The notes beneath the pieces are model-generated. The model ran no database searches. It saw nothing but the letters and a program-made list of their open reading frames with translations, and was not told the DNA's origin. A DNA stretch of 64,000 bases from Oncomelania hupensis. Its lineage: Eukaryota; Mollusca; Gastropoda; Littorinimorpha; Pomatiopsidae. How positions within the stretch are numbered: the stretch's first letter is position 1; each line of letters opens with the position of its first letter. A program made the translations under genes and the position numbers. The stretch is taken from NCBI GenBank assembly GCA_036898135.1, contig CM072511.1, positions 73,132,293 through 73,196,292 of the forward strand, read 5' to 3'. Below, piece by piece: positions 22,000 to 33,957 of this stretch.

Positions 22000-22911
22000 T
22001 TAGCTTGTAGCCTCGGAATCGTTTTTTTTTCTCTCCAAGTGGTGCTCCATTCGGGCTTTTAACAGCCGCTCATAAACCTTTCCCGTGTGAGGAGTTAAGG
22101 AGATGCGGCAATAACTCTTCGGATCACGCTTAGGTTTCCCCTGCTTTAAAATGGGAACAATCAGAACGTTGTTCCAAGGTGAATGCACCGTTCCTTGCGA
22201 CCAGCATCTATTAAAGAAATCGGTCAAAAACAAAAGAATGTTAGCAGGAAAATGTTTTATCATCTCATACGATAATCGGTCTGCTCCGGTCGCTTTCCGA
22301 ACATTCTTGACATTTTTAATCGCGAGAACGACCTCGGCATGACTGAATGGAAGATTAAGGGGGGAGGACAAATCAGGGGTTGGTGCAGTGAACTGCGCAC
22401 TCTGCGAGTGTCGGTGCTGCCGAACTACATCAGGCAGAGACGCAGACTGACTAGCAGCAGCGAAGACAGTCGCCAAAATGTCAGCTTTTTCCTTATCGGA
22501 CTTCGTTTCCTGACCATCAACATCTAAAGTCTGTTCAGGAAAAACGCCTTTGTTTTTCATTTTATTTACCTTTTTCCACAAGGTCCCTACATCCTTAAAA
22601 TTCTGCACATTTTCCTGCAGATACTTATCCCAGTGCGCTTTCTTGGCCTCAGCCACCGTCTTCCTGCAGCGCAGTCTGGCCTCCTTATACCGTTCAAAGT
22701 CTACCACACACCGGCTTCTTTTGTATTTTCTTAACCAGTGTTTCTTGTCTTTTATAGCTTGTTTACAATCCTCATTCCACCAGGGATTACCCAACTCACC
22801 CTTCTTCCCCCTACCTTTCTTTGGAATGCTTGCGTCGGCAGCTGTAGGCTTCGTACTGTAAGTTAACATCATCCACACTTGGGAAGTTCGCGCTACCCAA
22901 TAGACTTTCAA
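22000..22911 (-). pseudogene. I-clade LINE linker and RT N-terminal region
   Basis: About 300 residues. A basic linker with NPWWNEDCKQAIKDKK, FERYKEARLRCRKTVAEAKK and WKKVNKMK is followed by RT fingers with KATGADRLSYEMIKH, WNNVLIVPILKQGKPKRDPKSY and ISLTPHTGKVYERLL. The frame is lost near 22000. Confidence 0.85.
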
Positions 22912-23657
22912 ATATTACCCAATCTGCCATAATAGTTATATTTTGGCGTGTTGTCGTGCGCTCTTAGACACGCTGTTTTCTTTAATATGCGTATAATGAT
23001 TGGGACGTGATCAGACCCAAGGTCATCTGGAACTGTTTCCCAGGAAGTGCCAGGTGCCAGAGTAGGTGATACGAGACTAAGGTCAATCGCAGTTGGCATG
23101 TGATCTGCTCTGTCTGGTAGTCTAGTGGGAGAGCCGTCGTTTAATAAAAATAGATTAGAGTTCGCAATATTTTCAGCGAGGACAGTGCCAGCCCCTCTAG
23201 CTTCCGTACTCGTGCCTCCCCATAGAGCGTGGTGAGCGTTAAAACCCCCCACAGCTACCCAGCTGACATCCGCTTCCATACTGGTCAGCCAGTCTGTCCT
23301 GCCTGTACAGCGGTCCGGGTAGTACACATTGAGTATATTAGTGTTGCACGTTTGGGAAGCAATTTGTACACACACTGATAGAGTTTCAGCACCGCACGGC
23401 GACATGACTTCCTGAGCGCGGAGGTCCACACTGACGTAAGTAGCTACGGCCACGACGCCGTCCCGACGGTAATTATAAAAAGGTGGGTAAAAATAACCAT
23501 CTAGCACGGGCAGGTCTTGTGAGCGCCGACCGACCGACTGCAGGCAGATAATGTTGCAGTCGGTAGAGCTGATAAATTGCTTGAATGTATCTAGATTAGT
23601 GTACAAATTTCTGCAGTTCCACTGCATAATCGACACATTGATTTTAGATAGGGACAC
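22908..23657 (-). pseudogene. I-clade LINE AP endonuclease domain
   Basis: About 250 residues: IMQWNCRNL (catalytic Asn motif), CNIICLQS (Glu position reads Gln), VAVATYV, NILNVYYPD, WVAVGGFNAHHALWGG (usually GDFNAH, so the metal-binding Asp is Gly), AIDLSLVSP and DDLGSDHVPIII (catalytic SDH). Two expected acidic residues are substituted, so it should be inactive. The domain would nick target DNA to prime reverse transcription. Confidence 0.85.
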
Positions 23658-23879
23658 TCTGTCCTGTATGAGAGTGTTTGCAGTTGTTTCGTCAGAAGTA
23701 CTATGAGTGGGTTGACTGACGATGGGGACCGCTCTGGTTCAGTCATCGTGTCCAAAAATACTTGACTACAGTAAACCTGCGTAGTAGCAAGTGGGCAGAT
23801 TAGAACACAAGATAGAATTAAGACCAGTAATATAACGAACACAATTGTAACCATGGTTAATCCTTTTACAGTGAGAGAG

Positions 23880-24870
23880 TATAAAAAACATCACAAGTCG
23901 TCTTTTTGTACTCCCGGTCCACGTTATAAAGTCCAAGGGCCAGATCACCAAGAGATTGCAGTTTGTCATCCCACATAGGCACAGGTGCTTTCTGGGTCTT
24001 GCCTTTCGATTCATTATACAACTTTGTCAACAGACTCAAAACCGGGCCTGGTTTATTGTTAATTGTTGCATCAACTATTCCTTCCATGAGTTTACCAATC
24101 ATAACAGTGGTCTTTGTCTTTCTGTGACATCTCTCTTACACGACGAGACAGCTCCGTGGCCTGCCGCCTGCGTTGTGTGTGCAATTTGTCCATCACGCTG
24201 TCTACAATAGTTTCAGTGGCCGGAGCGACAGGTTTACGCTCAAGCGCTTTTAAGCGGCCGTCAATTTGGCTAACAAAAGTCTGCATCATATTTGTCATTA
24301 TTGTTTCTATGGACGAAGAGATGTCAGTCTGTTGGTCAGTCTGTAACATGTCCGTCTGTTCACGGTCTAACTCGTCAGGAGTCAATGCAGAGACTTCACC
24401 CCGTTAATTTTGGGAAGCCTGCAGGACTGGAGACTCTTTTCGTGCCTTGGCAGTGTTGACAGCGCTAGGTTTCTCCAGCACTGTCGTCTTTCCCACCATC
24501 TCCTTAATCTGATTGGGGGAGGGTGAAGTGTATGGATTTGCCGCTTCGTTCCTGTGACGCCAGCATACGTCATCTTGCAGCTTGGGTGTGATGGGGAATG
24601 AAGAACCAGAATTGACCTCTGAGTCGGGGAATCGATAGAAGTGATCATGCTTGTAGGTTGGAACCTTGGGACTTAAGTCGCCTGCCTCTTCTCGTGCCTT
24701 CTTAAGTGCCTTGGCGATTGGCACTGCGGTTGTTGCTTTCATTTCATTTGCTCGACGTCTCAGGATGATTTTGGGTCACTGGTGCCAGGCTGCTGAGTGG
24801 TCGCCTTGGCAGTTGACATAGCGCAGAGGACCGCTACGTGGCTCGCCGCCGTGTGCCTCTTTTCCGCACC
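23880..24870 (-). pseudogene. I-clade LINE ORF1 (gag-like) remnant
   Basis: Near 24870-24780 a frame reads CPRCGKEAHGG...LCYVNCQGDHSA, a degenerate CCHC zinc-knuckle pair of the kind that binds element RNA in I/jockey ORF1 proteins. It is followed by MKATTAVPIAKALKKAREEAG (from 24742), matching the usual post-knuckle segment. Two further frames (24385-24092, 24102-23866) carry charged, helical sequence with no named domain. Broken by at least two frameshifts. Confidence 0.6.
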
Positions 24871-24927
24871 TAGGGCATGAGAAGAAATAGAAGGAATAAC
24901 AGAAAAAGAACTAAAAATAAGACTCAT

Positions 24928-25045
24928 ATAAAGATAAGATAAGATAAGTTAATAATTTTATTTTCCAAGGGTTAAAGAGCAAGCGCTTGGTGCACTTTTT
25001 TTACTCATGCCCTTGTAACAATAACAATGAATTAGGGAAAAAAAA
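24928..25045 (-). mobile_element. LINE 3'-end stub with pentamer tail
   Basis: Minus-strand AATAAAATTATTAAC followed by TTATC repeats (plus strand AGATA at 24933-24947). It resembles the Rex1-like 3' end at 3421-3460. Only the terminal 100 bp is present. Confidence 0.5.
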
Positions 25046-25099
25046 AACCACGTTATAACAATAAACATCTTTATCTAACACAAACAAGATAGTTCATAA

Positions 25100-25101
<2 letters not shown>

Positions 25102-25173
<72 letters not shown>

Positions 25174-25205
25174 TAAAAATAATAATAATAATAATAATAA
25201 TAATC
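25102..25205. repeat. (AAT)n microsatellite
   Basis: AAT array with an A-rich interruption near 25168, followed by GAT-type units to 25226. Confidence 0.97.
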
Positions 25206-25226
25206 AACATCATCATCATAATCATG

Positions 25227-25783
<557 letters not shown>

Positions 25784-25950
25784 GGAAGAAGAAGAAGAAG
25801 AAGAAGAAGAAGAAGAAGAAGAAGAAGAAGAAGAAGAAGAAGAAGAAGAAGAAGAAGAAGAAGAAGAAGAAGAAGAAGAAGAAGAAGAAGAAGAAGAAGA
25901 GGGAAAGAAAGAGAGACTGAAAGAGAAAGAGAGTGAGAGAGAGAGAGCAT
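25784..25950. repeat. (GAA)n microsatellite grading to (GA)n
   Basis: Perfect AAG/GAA array to about 25900, then GA-rich. A long purine tract that could form triplex DNA. Confidence 0.97.
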
Positions 25951-25959
25951 GAGGATGAG

Positions 25960-26135
25960 CATTGAGGTTTAACCCACCATTGGCGATATGGCAGACGGGG
26001 ATAACCATTCCAGGGAACAAGGGGTAGAGACCTAAATCAACACTGAATCACCAGAGCAATTATACGGCTAAAATGGACCGTGAAAAATGGACACTTTTTT
26101 TTCGCCCACCACGGGATTCAAACTTGGTTCATCGA
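25960..26135 (-). mobile_element. SINE-like dispersed repeat (family 3), copy 1
   Basis: About 175 bp with GAGGTTTAAC, CCATTGGCGATATGGCAGAC and a minus-strand B-box-like GTTTGAATCCCGTGG near 26110. The second copy at 30713-30901 has a target-site duplication, which proves mobility of the family. Confidence 0.7.
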
Positions 26136-26322
26136 CGAGTATAAGAAGGCAGAGAAGATTATTTGCTGCCAGTGGTGCTATTGATAGCGAGGGGATGTTG
26201 TAACAGGAGAGGGCGTAGCAGTTGGTTAGCAAGTGATGGTGGAGGATTAAGGAGAAGAAAAAATAAGAAGGTGGAGTTGGTATTAGTGGTGCTGCGTTGA
26301 TGTTGCTGCAGCTGATGATGAT
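26136..26322. other. Short spacer with GAT tract
   Basis: Ends with a GATGATGAT stretch that is the left flank of the LTR-like element. GAT repeats also follow it on the right. Confidence 0.5.
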
Positions 26323-27843
26323 TGTCACGTGGGGTTTATGGGTTACTGGGCTCTGCACAATGGAATGCTGTAACCCTCACGCTTTATTCGATGGGAACTG
26401 CTAGTTAGTCACCCGCTGAATTACTTTAATAAATTTATTTGTTTAGCTCGGTCTGTGTTAAGGCTGGGGTTCAGAGATAGATAGAAAAATGGTAAAAGAT
26501 CACTGTCACACTAGCTTTCACACGGCTATGAATCATATGTAGTCCAGCCACTTGATAACAGTTAAAAATCACACATTTATTTCTTCTACTCTATACAAGA
26601 TCTTCGATGTACTAATCTACCTAAAACTGTCATAAGTCAATGCAAATAATTCGATCGCTTATAGTCTATGCAGCTGTTATGTCTTCATTGGGCACTGGCT
26701 GCTAGATTTCATGAAGATTGGACTACTGTGGTCCGTTTTACTACAGTTCTGAAGAGTGGGCTACTGTGGTCCTTTTGCTATCAGTTTGGGTGCACTTCTT
26801 TCGTGTCACTTAACTGCAGTGTGGTGTGTTTGAAGTCCTTCGTTGAGGTAGCTTCTGGTACACGATGTGTCGTCGTGTAGTTTGGTCCCTTGCCACGCTG
26901 TGGGGTCTTGCAGGGGTTTTTCCAGGGTTGCTCCCTCAGTCTTGTGCTGTAGGGGCTAAACAGCTAACTTGGTTTTCCTGTGGAGTTGGGCGCACGGGAT
27001 AGCTCGCCTGCTCGTCTGTAATATAAGAGACGAAATTCTGCACAACCTTGAACAATCGGTTTGTGCAGAGCGTCTCACTGAAAGCCAAAGTAGCCCTCAG
27101 TGATAGCTCCACATCTCTATACATAAGCGACGAACATTCTGCTACGTCCGTGGTCCACTGGAATCTCAACTCTAAGTTTTTATACATACATAAATATCAA
27201 TCGTGGCTAACTACACACATACAGAATTAATAATAATATAAACATTCACTGGTACAGCCACTGGTCTGCAAACATACATATAGGGTCAACAACCGTGGTT
27301 CCGTCAGGTATACAACATGGCGGCGCAACCGGTCGTGTTTCGCCACGTGGTCACGCAACGTTGGACGAACAATCCACATTTATGCATAGCAAATTCTACA
27401 AACATAATTTCAACAATAATATAAATATATCACGATGAAACAGAAGTATGTTCATTTACCTGTTTGACAAAGTCAGGCCTCGTGGCTACTTGATAGAATT
27501 CTAAGATTCTAAAGTCCTGTTTCCTGGTCTATGAGTGAAGATAGTTCTCTGCTCCGGTCTAGCTGTGTAGACTTCGGTGTCTTTCGTAGCACTGACTTAA
27601 GCTATGCTAGGTTTTGACCCAGTCAGAACCGGCTCTAACCGCTCTGCCTGCGACCCATTGGATAAAACTTTCAGATTCAAGGCACACAGGGCTGACGTCA
27701 CTAACTGCCTGCGTCAAGCTCGCAGTGTGTGTACCTCCTATACTGTAATCGGCTGCTGTGTAATACCCTAACTTTCTAAGGTTACAATGACTAAACAAGG
27801 CTAAATAGTAAATAGGCAGGGTAAAACTAGTAATCTCGTCACA
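26323..27843 (-). mobile_element. LTR-like element copy 1 (1.52 kb)
   Basis: Starts TGTCACG and ends CGTCACA on the plus strand. It is the inverted counterpart of 36801-38338, with long stretches of near identity (for example around 26480-26620). It lies inside a GAT microsatellite, which hides the exact target duplication. It has no gag or pol coding, so it is a solo LTR or a terminal-repeat-only element. A short frame (27187-26936) is partly shared with copy 2 but has no known domain. Confidence 0.75.
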
Positions 27844-27858
27844 TTGATGATGATGATT

Positions 27859-27927
<69 letters not shown>

Positions 27928-27928
27928 T
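27844..27928. repeat. (GAT)n microsatellite
   Basis: Mostly perfect GAT array bordering the LTR-like element. Confidence 0.96.
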
Positions 27929-28052
27929 TAACAAAATAAATAATACGAAAATTCATGCGACTTTCCAGTGGACTAACGTTTGTTTTTAAAGTAAAAAAAT
28001 ATAAATAAATATATAAATAAATAAATAAATAATTTAATATCCTATCCCTATC

Positions 28053-29830
28053 CTATCCTATCCGGTAACTCGGAGGTCGTAGGGGCACCACAGATGATCG
28101 TTTAACCAGCGTACTCCATCTTTCCCTGTTCTCAGCAACCCTGATTGTTTCGCTCAGTGTCAAACCAGTCCATTCTCGAATGTTGTCCTCCCACCTCTTT
28201 TTCGGTCTCTCTCTTCTTCTACCTCCTTGCACTGTGCCTTGCAAGATGGTCTTTGCAAGACCTGATGATCTGGTGACGTGGCAATACCATCGGAGTTTCC
28301 GTTTTTTCACCACTATGAGCAGGTCATCGTGTTGTCCAATGGCTTGTGTGATGGTCTGTCGGATTTCGTCGTTGGTGATGTGCTGGGTATAGGAAATGCC
28401 CAGAAGTTTTCATCTCCATGCTTTGTATTCGCAAGCATATTGGAAGATGGAGAGGACAAGGGAGCGCAGCAGTCTTACTTTGGAATGTAGACTGATGGTC
28501 CTGTCTTTCCAAATTGGCTTCAACCTCGCCAGGGCAGCAGTTGTTTGTGCGATCCTGGAGAGGACGTCCTGTATGGACCCACTGTCTGATACAATGAATG
28601 GCTCAAAAATATTTGAAGCTATGCACTGTGGTGAGGGATTGGCCTTGGACTTTGATGTCCGTGTTGATGCCATTAGTGTTGTTGGTCATCATTTTGGTCT
28701 TCTCTGCACTTATTTTCATTCCATAGGCTCTGAAGGTGGTGTCAAGCCTCAGAACCAGCTGTTCAAGTTCTTGTTCCTCTCCAGCCAATCCATCAGTGGC
28801 ATATGCAAAACGAAGGTTGGAGATTGATCTTCACCCTATGCTGACTGTGCCTTCGTGATCTGCAAGGGCATCTGACATGATGCGCTCTAGGAAGATGTTG
28901 AAGAGTGCTGGAGAGAGTAGGCATCCTTGGCGCACACCGATTGTGTTCTGAACCAGTTTCCGAGGGCACTGTTGTATAGGACTGCACTGGTAGCCTTGTC
29001 ATACAGGCTTTTGATGATTTCAATAATTTTAAAGCTGGTGTTGTACACTCTCATGGTTTCCCACAGAGCTGCATGCCAGACTCGGTCAAACGGCTTTTTG
29101 AAGTCTACGAACACATGATATAGATGTTGTTGGTGTTGTAGGTATTTCTCGCAGATTATTCTGAGGTTAAAAATCTGTTCAGTGGCACTTTGCCCAGACC
29201 TGAATCCTGCTTGCTCTTCAGCTATGATTTCTTCAGCTTGGGGTTTTAACCTGTTGAGTATTATTTTCAGGAGGACCTTGCTGGGATGGCTGATGATGCT
29301 GATGCTGCGGTAATTTTTACATTCCTGACGGTAACTTGTTTTGGGAAGAGTGATGACAAGCGACTGGGTCCATGGTGTAGGCCATTCCCCACTCTGCCAG
29401 ATCTTGTGGCAAATAATGCTGAGTACGTCAATCATCATTTCTCCTTCTGTTTTATGCAGTTCCGCGGGTATGTTGTCCACTCCCGCTGACTTACCCTTCT
29501 TCAGCGATTGCACTGCTGTCTCAACTTCTTCTTGAAAAATTGGGAAGATTTCTTCTTCTTCTTCTCTGTTTTCTGGACATGTTAGAACTGATGGGTCTCC
29601 GTTTGGTGTGTGGTTGTAAAGGTCAGAGCAGTACTCTGTCCATCTTTCCAAGACTTCTTGTTCTTCTGTAAGCCATATGCCAGACTTGCTTTGGATCGTG
29701 GAGACCTTGGGCTGTTTAACACTGGTCAGCCCCTTCACAATCTGATAGGCCTTCGTGCTGTTGTTCTTGTTCAGACTGTTCTCTATTTACTGGCATTGAT
29801 CTTCTATCCAGTTTTCCTTTGCTGTTCGCA
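28053..29830 (-). pseudogene. RTE reverse transcriptase (copy F), frameshifted
   Basis: Frame 29738-28887 gives TEEQEVLERWTEYCSDLYNH, SAGVDNIPAELHK, YRSISIISHPSKVLLK and VFVDFKKPFDRVWHA (the family KAF reads KPF). Downstream frames hold the QELEQL region, TDIKVQGQSL, RWYCHVTRSSGLA and KKRWEDNIREW. The active-site region near 28800 is damaged (the family FADDIDGLAG segment reads ICHxxxxLAG). At least three frame changes. Confidence 0.88.
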
Positions 29831-31475
29831 TGCCTTTTCGGATGTCATTGTTGATTTTTTGGTAGGCATCAGCTCCCTGTGAGGTGTTCTTTTTCTTTTT
29901 CATCTCTCTTCGCTTATCACACAGGTCCAAAAGTTCAGGTGTAATCCACAGCTTCTTCTTTGGCCGGTGCTTTCCACGAATCCCCGTGGTGGCATCTGTC
30001 ACAGCTAAGTTGAAGGTGGTGGTCATGAGGTTGAGATCTACTTCACCAGCTCTCAAAATGAGCAGTGGTGCAAATTTCCCTCCAATTATGGCCTGAAATA
30101 GTTCTGCCACCTCCGGGTCTTGCAGTTTGTCCAGGTCGAACTTCAGTCTAGTGCACTTTGCTGTGTTTACCTTCTTCAAGTGAAGCCGGAAAGACATAAT
30201 CACGAGATCGTGGTCACTTCTGATGTCTGCTCCTGGAAAAGTGCGTGTCCTGCCAAAGATATGTTGATGCTTGATCTGAAGCCTTTCTTGACCATGATAT
30301 AGTCGATGTGGTTGTGATGCTCCCCGCCGGGACTGTGCCATGTCCATCGTCTGGATTGTTTGTGGAGCCCAAGCGTGTTTGCCAGTATCAGATTGTTGTA
30401 TCTGGCAAACTCCAACAGTCTCACACCCCTTTCATTTGTCTCGTGTTGCAGTGAGGTCCACATGTGTTACCCCAGTTGTGGTGCGCTCTTGGCCAACCTT
30501 GGCATTCCAATCGCCTTCCACTATGACTATGTCCTTCTTCGGCACCTGGTCAAGGACAGCCTGTAGATTTTCATAGAAGTCCTCCACTTCGCTGTCGTCA
30601 TAGTCTGATGTTGGCGCATAGGCCTGGGTGATGGTGATGTTGAAAGGGGTTGCTCTCAGACGGATGATAATGAGTCTACTGGAGACTGGGCGGCAACCCA
30701 TGACAGTGGCTATGAATGAACATGGAGGTTTAACGTCTACACCCACCATTGGCGATATGGCAGACGGGGATAACCATCCCAGGGAAAGAGGAGTAGGGAC
30801 CTGAATCAACACTGAACCACCAAAGCAATCATACTGCTAAAATGGACTGTAAAAATGGCCACATTTTATATCGCCCACCACGGTATTCGAACCTGTGTCA
30901 TCAGTGGCTAGAATGTTCTTGTGGACCAAGAATCCAACTCCGTGTTCGTGCCTGTCATCTCTACCGCTGAAATAAAACTTGTGGCCTTTGTCGGTCGTTG
31001 TTTCATCTATGCCTTTCCAGCGCAGTTCGCTGATCCCTAAAACTTTCAATCGATAGTGGTCCATCTCGTGGGCCAGGTCTTCTAATTCTCCCTCCGCATT
31101 TAAGGTCTGACATTCCAGGTTCCTGTGACGATGTTATTTATGGTGCGGATCTTGTTAAGTTGTCCATCAGTAGCACACTTATCGCCTCCGTCCTGGTGGT
31201 CAACGGAAGGCGCGGTCTTTGTTGACCCGGGCGACGACCGATCCGGTATGGAGTAAATGGTTTTATTCATATGCAGTGTGTCTGGGGCAAGAAAGACCTG
31301 GAAGGGCCCAACCCCCTCCAGGTTGTTGGCCACAGCCGATATCCACGAATACAGTGTGGCTCGCCTTGGCCCCGAGCACGTGGTTGTTGAACCTGTAGTA
31401 ACATGAGGTTCCTCCGTCCTGGCCGGTGACCTCTGTGTAGAAGACTTTCGCCCAGTGATGCAGTGCTGACATCAC
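29787..31475 (-). pseudogene. RTE endonuclease and leader (copy F), split by SINE insertion
   Basis: Leader MMSALHHWAKVFYTEVTGQ (from 31475), endonuclease start GTWNVR, ISELRWKGIDETTT, then after the insertion VIVEGDWNAKVGQ, RWTWHSPGGEHHNHIDYIM and DIRSDHDLVIMSF (SDH motif). The frame breaks near 31100, at the insertion, and near 30430. Confidence 0.85.
30713..30901 (-). mobile_element. SINE-like dispersed repeat (family 3) inside RTE copy F
   Basis: A 189-bp insertion flanked by a perfect 9-bp duplication CAGTGGCTA (30704-30712 and 30902-30910) within the RTE endonuclease region. Comparison with the uninterrupted RTE copy at 39360 confirms the empty site. It shares CCATTGGCGATATGGCAGAC with 25960-26135 and has a minus-strand B-box-like GGTTCGAATACCG. 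Only the B-box half of a tRNA-like head is present, so it may be 5' truncated. Confidence 0.85.
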
Positions 31476-31551
31476 CCCTGTTAGTCGCCTCTTACGACAC
31501 GACGGAAAACGTTGGGTATATTCTAATCAGTGACCAAACCAACAGGGCATT

Positions 31552-31697
<146 letters not shown>

Positions 31698-32669
31698 TTA
31701 AAAAATATATACCCTTCTACTGGCTTTGATATGTTAAGGCTACATTGTAATGCTGATTTTGTTGTGTAATGTTTGTTTGGACGATAAATGTTGGCGTTGT
31801 TATTGCCTGCCTGCACAACTGATGAAGAAAATCACCATAAGAATAATAAATAAATAATAAAGTAAAATAAAAGGTGAGGAGATGATAGAGCAGGTGATGG
31901 TGGCGCAAGTGATGGAGGAGCTGCAAGATGAGGAGAAAAAGAAGAAGAACAAGTCTCTTGACTGCAAAAATAACACAGACGACATCCTTGCATTGTTGAA
32001 GTGCGGAAAGCCAGTTGCTTTGTGCTGGATAGCACTCACGTAATGAAAAAAGACGTACCAAATAGAACAACCCAAATTATTGTATAAATATCCATGGTGA
32101 TTTCATTTCAAGGGAAAAGGCGACGTAGCGCTACCGATATTTACAGAACGAAGTTTTAGAGTGTAAATGCGCACACAAAACACAAAAATGCTTTATAGTC
32201 ATCTAATATACTGATTTAAATATAATTAGTTTTAGAGTTTTCCTTTTAGGACTCTTTACCGAATAATCGCTTAAAAAGTGCCCGACCCGGTTGCATAATG
32301 CATGTGCGAGATCCACGAAAAGAATAATACACAGCTGAAGATGCAACAGCTGAAGATGACGTAAAGAACACGCTAAGAGAAGAAGAAGAAGAGACGTTGA
32401 ACTTCATTCTAACAATCTTAATTCTCTGAACATGAGAAGGTCGCTTGCAATTCAACATGCACTGGAGAGTGCAGATTTTGAACCAATATTTTCTGGCTGG
32501 CACTAGAAGAAAACAATAATGAATGTTGACTAGAGGTTTAATTCTTCGTGACCAAGTTAAGCGTGCTGATCGCGATTGATTTTCCGTCATATAAATTATT
32601 GACCTCGTCTACCTAAACAGTGACACTATGTGTAATGCAGTTCAAGAATTAAGATGTCAGATTTTTTAT
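31698..32669. other. Mostly unannotated spacer
   Basis: Contains a 45-bp plus-strand stub of a Rex1-like C-terminal region at about 31998-32042 (GCGGAAAGCCAGTTGC, GATAGCACTCA), matching the complement of 3790-3830. Otherwise nothing recognised. Confidence 0.5.
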
Positions 32670-32712
32670 AGAAGAAGAAGAAGAAGAAGAAGAAGAAGAA
32701 GAAGAAGAAAAT

Positions 32713-32795
<83 letters not shown>

Positions 32796-32797
32796 AT
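32670..32797. repeat. Compound (GAA)n-(GAT)n microsatellite
   Basis: GAA units to about 32710, then a perfect GAT array to about 32797. Confidence 0.97.
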
Positions 32798-33655
32798 TTT
32801 ATTTATTGAGAACGCGCTTCACCTATCCGACCTAGTTTTTGAAGAGGTCTATTGAATAAAAATCTTACATCTTAAATCAGATCTCGATGTCAACTTAATG
32901 TTTAACTTGTTATCTCCGGCATCAACATGTTTTAGTTTAATTCATATTTGTATTATTCGTTTTCTTTTTTCCAACTAAAAGTCGTAGTTTGGTTTTCTTC
33001 GTGCATATAACAGCGTGTTGTATATCTGGTGGTGAAGAAGCAAGAAGACCTGCAAAAGGAAACACACTTAGTACTATCCAGCAAACTGTAGATTTTATTT
33101 TTACTTCAATCTGCCCTTTCCCACCCTACTCTCCACCTCTCTTCTTACCCTCAGACTAACAGAGATTACTACTGTGCATATTCCTATACTGTGAAAATTG
33201 CACTATGCAAATTAATCTTTGGATGCGACTGGGTTTATGCCTGTAGCAGCTGTTGTCAATGTTTACGAGCTGCGTTAGCAATTCTTTTGTTTTCCATCAT
33301 CGACTGCTGGCAATTTTTATATCATTCATCATCGAACGGTTGACAATATTTATGCTTTCTGTCATCTACCATTGCTCTTTTCTTACCTTCTGACATCTAT
33401 CATTATTATTATTGTGGATCCATCGTGCGCTTTCTTCAGTCAGTCCCGTCCGTCTTATTGTTTGGATGGGTGATCAAAGGATAAATAGTATATAGGCTAC
33501 TTTATATTTGGCGTTTTAAACTTGGACGTTCATGGCTCAGCGCTCTTAATATTATTCTTTCAACATTTGTAGCAGAGCGGAGTACTTGACTCCCGACTCT
33601 CGGCCACTACCATGACAAAACAGCCCAACCTGAACTTTTTGTTTTATTTATCCCT
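32798..33655. other. Unannotated spacer
   Basis: AT-rich with no recognisable gene. A phrase GTTTGGATGGGTGATC at about 33460 weakly resembles a 5S C box but lacks the rest of a 5S sequence. Confidence 0.45.
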
Positions 33656-33665
33656 CGTAAGAGGG

Positions 33666-33947
33666 GGTGTCGGATAGCGCAGTGGTTGGAGCACTCGCTG
33701 CTGTGTCGCAAGTTAAGCACCGTCCAGTGCGGTTAGCACTTGGATGGGTGACCGCAAACCGTGAAGCGACAAATAACAACGCCCCCAGTTGACTCAACTG
33801 TGACTCTCTTAAACGTGGGAAAGGTAAAGCAGCGAGGGAGAGAGATGGGTATCACCCTCATTACGCTGGCCCAAGATAAGTGTGATCTCCACCGTCACGC
33901 TCCCCTGCGGCCACAAGGCTATGGGACCACCTTTACCTTTACCTTAC
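33666..33947 (+). mobile_element. SINE with chimeric tRNA/5S rRNA head (family 4), complete
   Basis: A 282-bp insertion flanked by a perfect 10-bp duplication CGTAAGAGGG (33656-33665 and 33948-33957). Its first 35 bp look like a tRNA 5' part (GGATAGCGCAGTGGTTGGAG, an A box). From about 33710 it matches the 5S rRNA internal promoter: AAGTTAAGCAC (5S A box) and GGTTAGCACTTGGATGGG followed by TGACCG (5S C box). The body follows, and the 3' end is a TTTACC-type repeat (33931-33947). A second, partial copy lies at 54.86 kb on the minus strand. Confidence 0.85.
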
Positions 33948-33957
33948 CGTAAGAGGG

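Larger units (their letters stand above)
19895..24870 (-). mobile_element. I-clade LINE (RNase H-bearing), decayed near-complete copy
   Basis: A 5-kb minus-strand non-LTR retrotransposon with the order gag remnant, AP endonuclease, reverse transcriptase, RNase H and C-terminal tail. An RNase H domain downstream of RT points to the I group (I, Nimb, Outcast or a relative). Its 5' end stops inside the gag zinc-knuckle region near 24870. Several frameshifts and stops break it into six or more frames. It is the only element of this clade in the window. Confidence 0.85.
28039..31551 (-). mobile_element. RTE-type LINE copy F, near full length
   Basis: The 3' tail (CCTAT)n at 28041-28063 runs through RT, linker and endonuclease to the family 5' end near 31551. 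Possible 7-bp AT-rich target duplication ATTTAAT (28032-28038 and 31552-31558). It carries a SINE-like insertion at 30713-30901. Without it the element is about 3.3 kb, the size of a complete RTE. The coding region is interrupted by several frameshifts. Confidence 0.9.

Noticed and set aside
33455..33480. 5S rRNA C-box-like GTTTGGATGGGTGATC
   Set aside because: Surrounding sequence lacks the A box and the rest of 5S; too short to support a feature.
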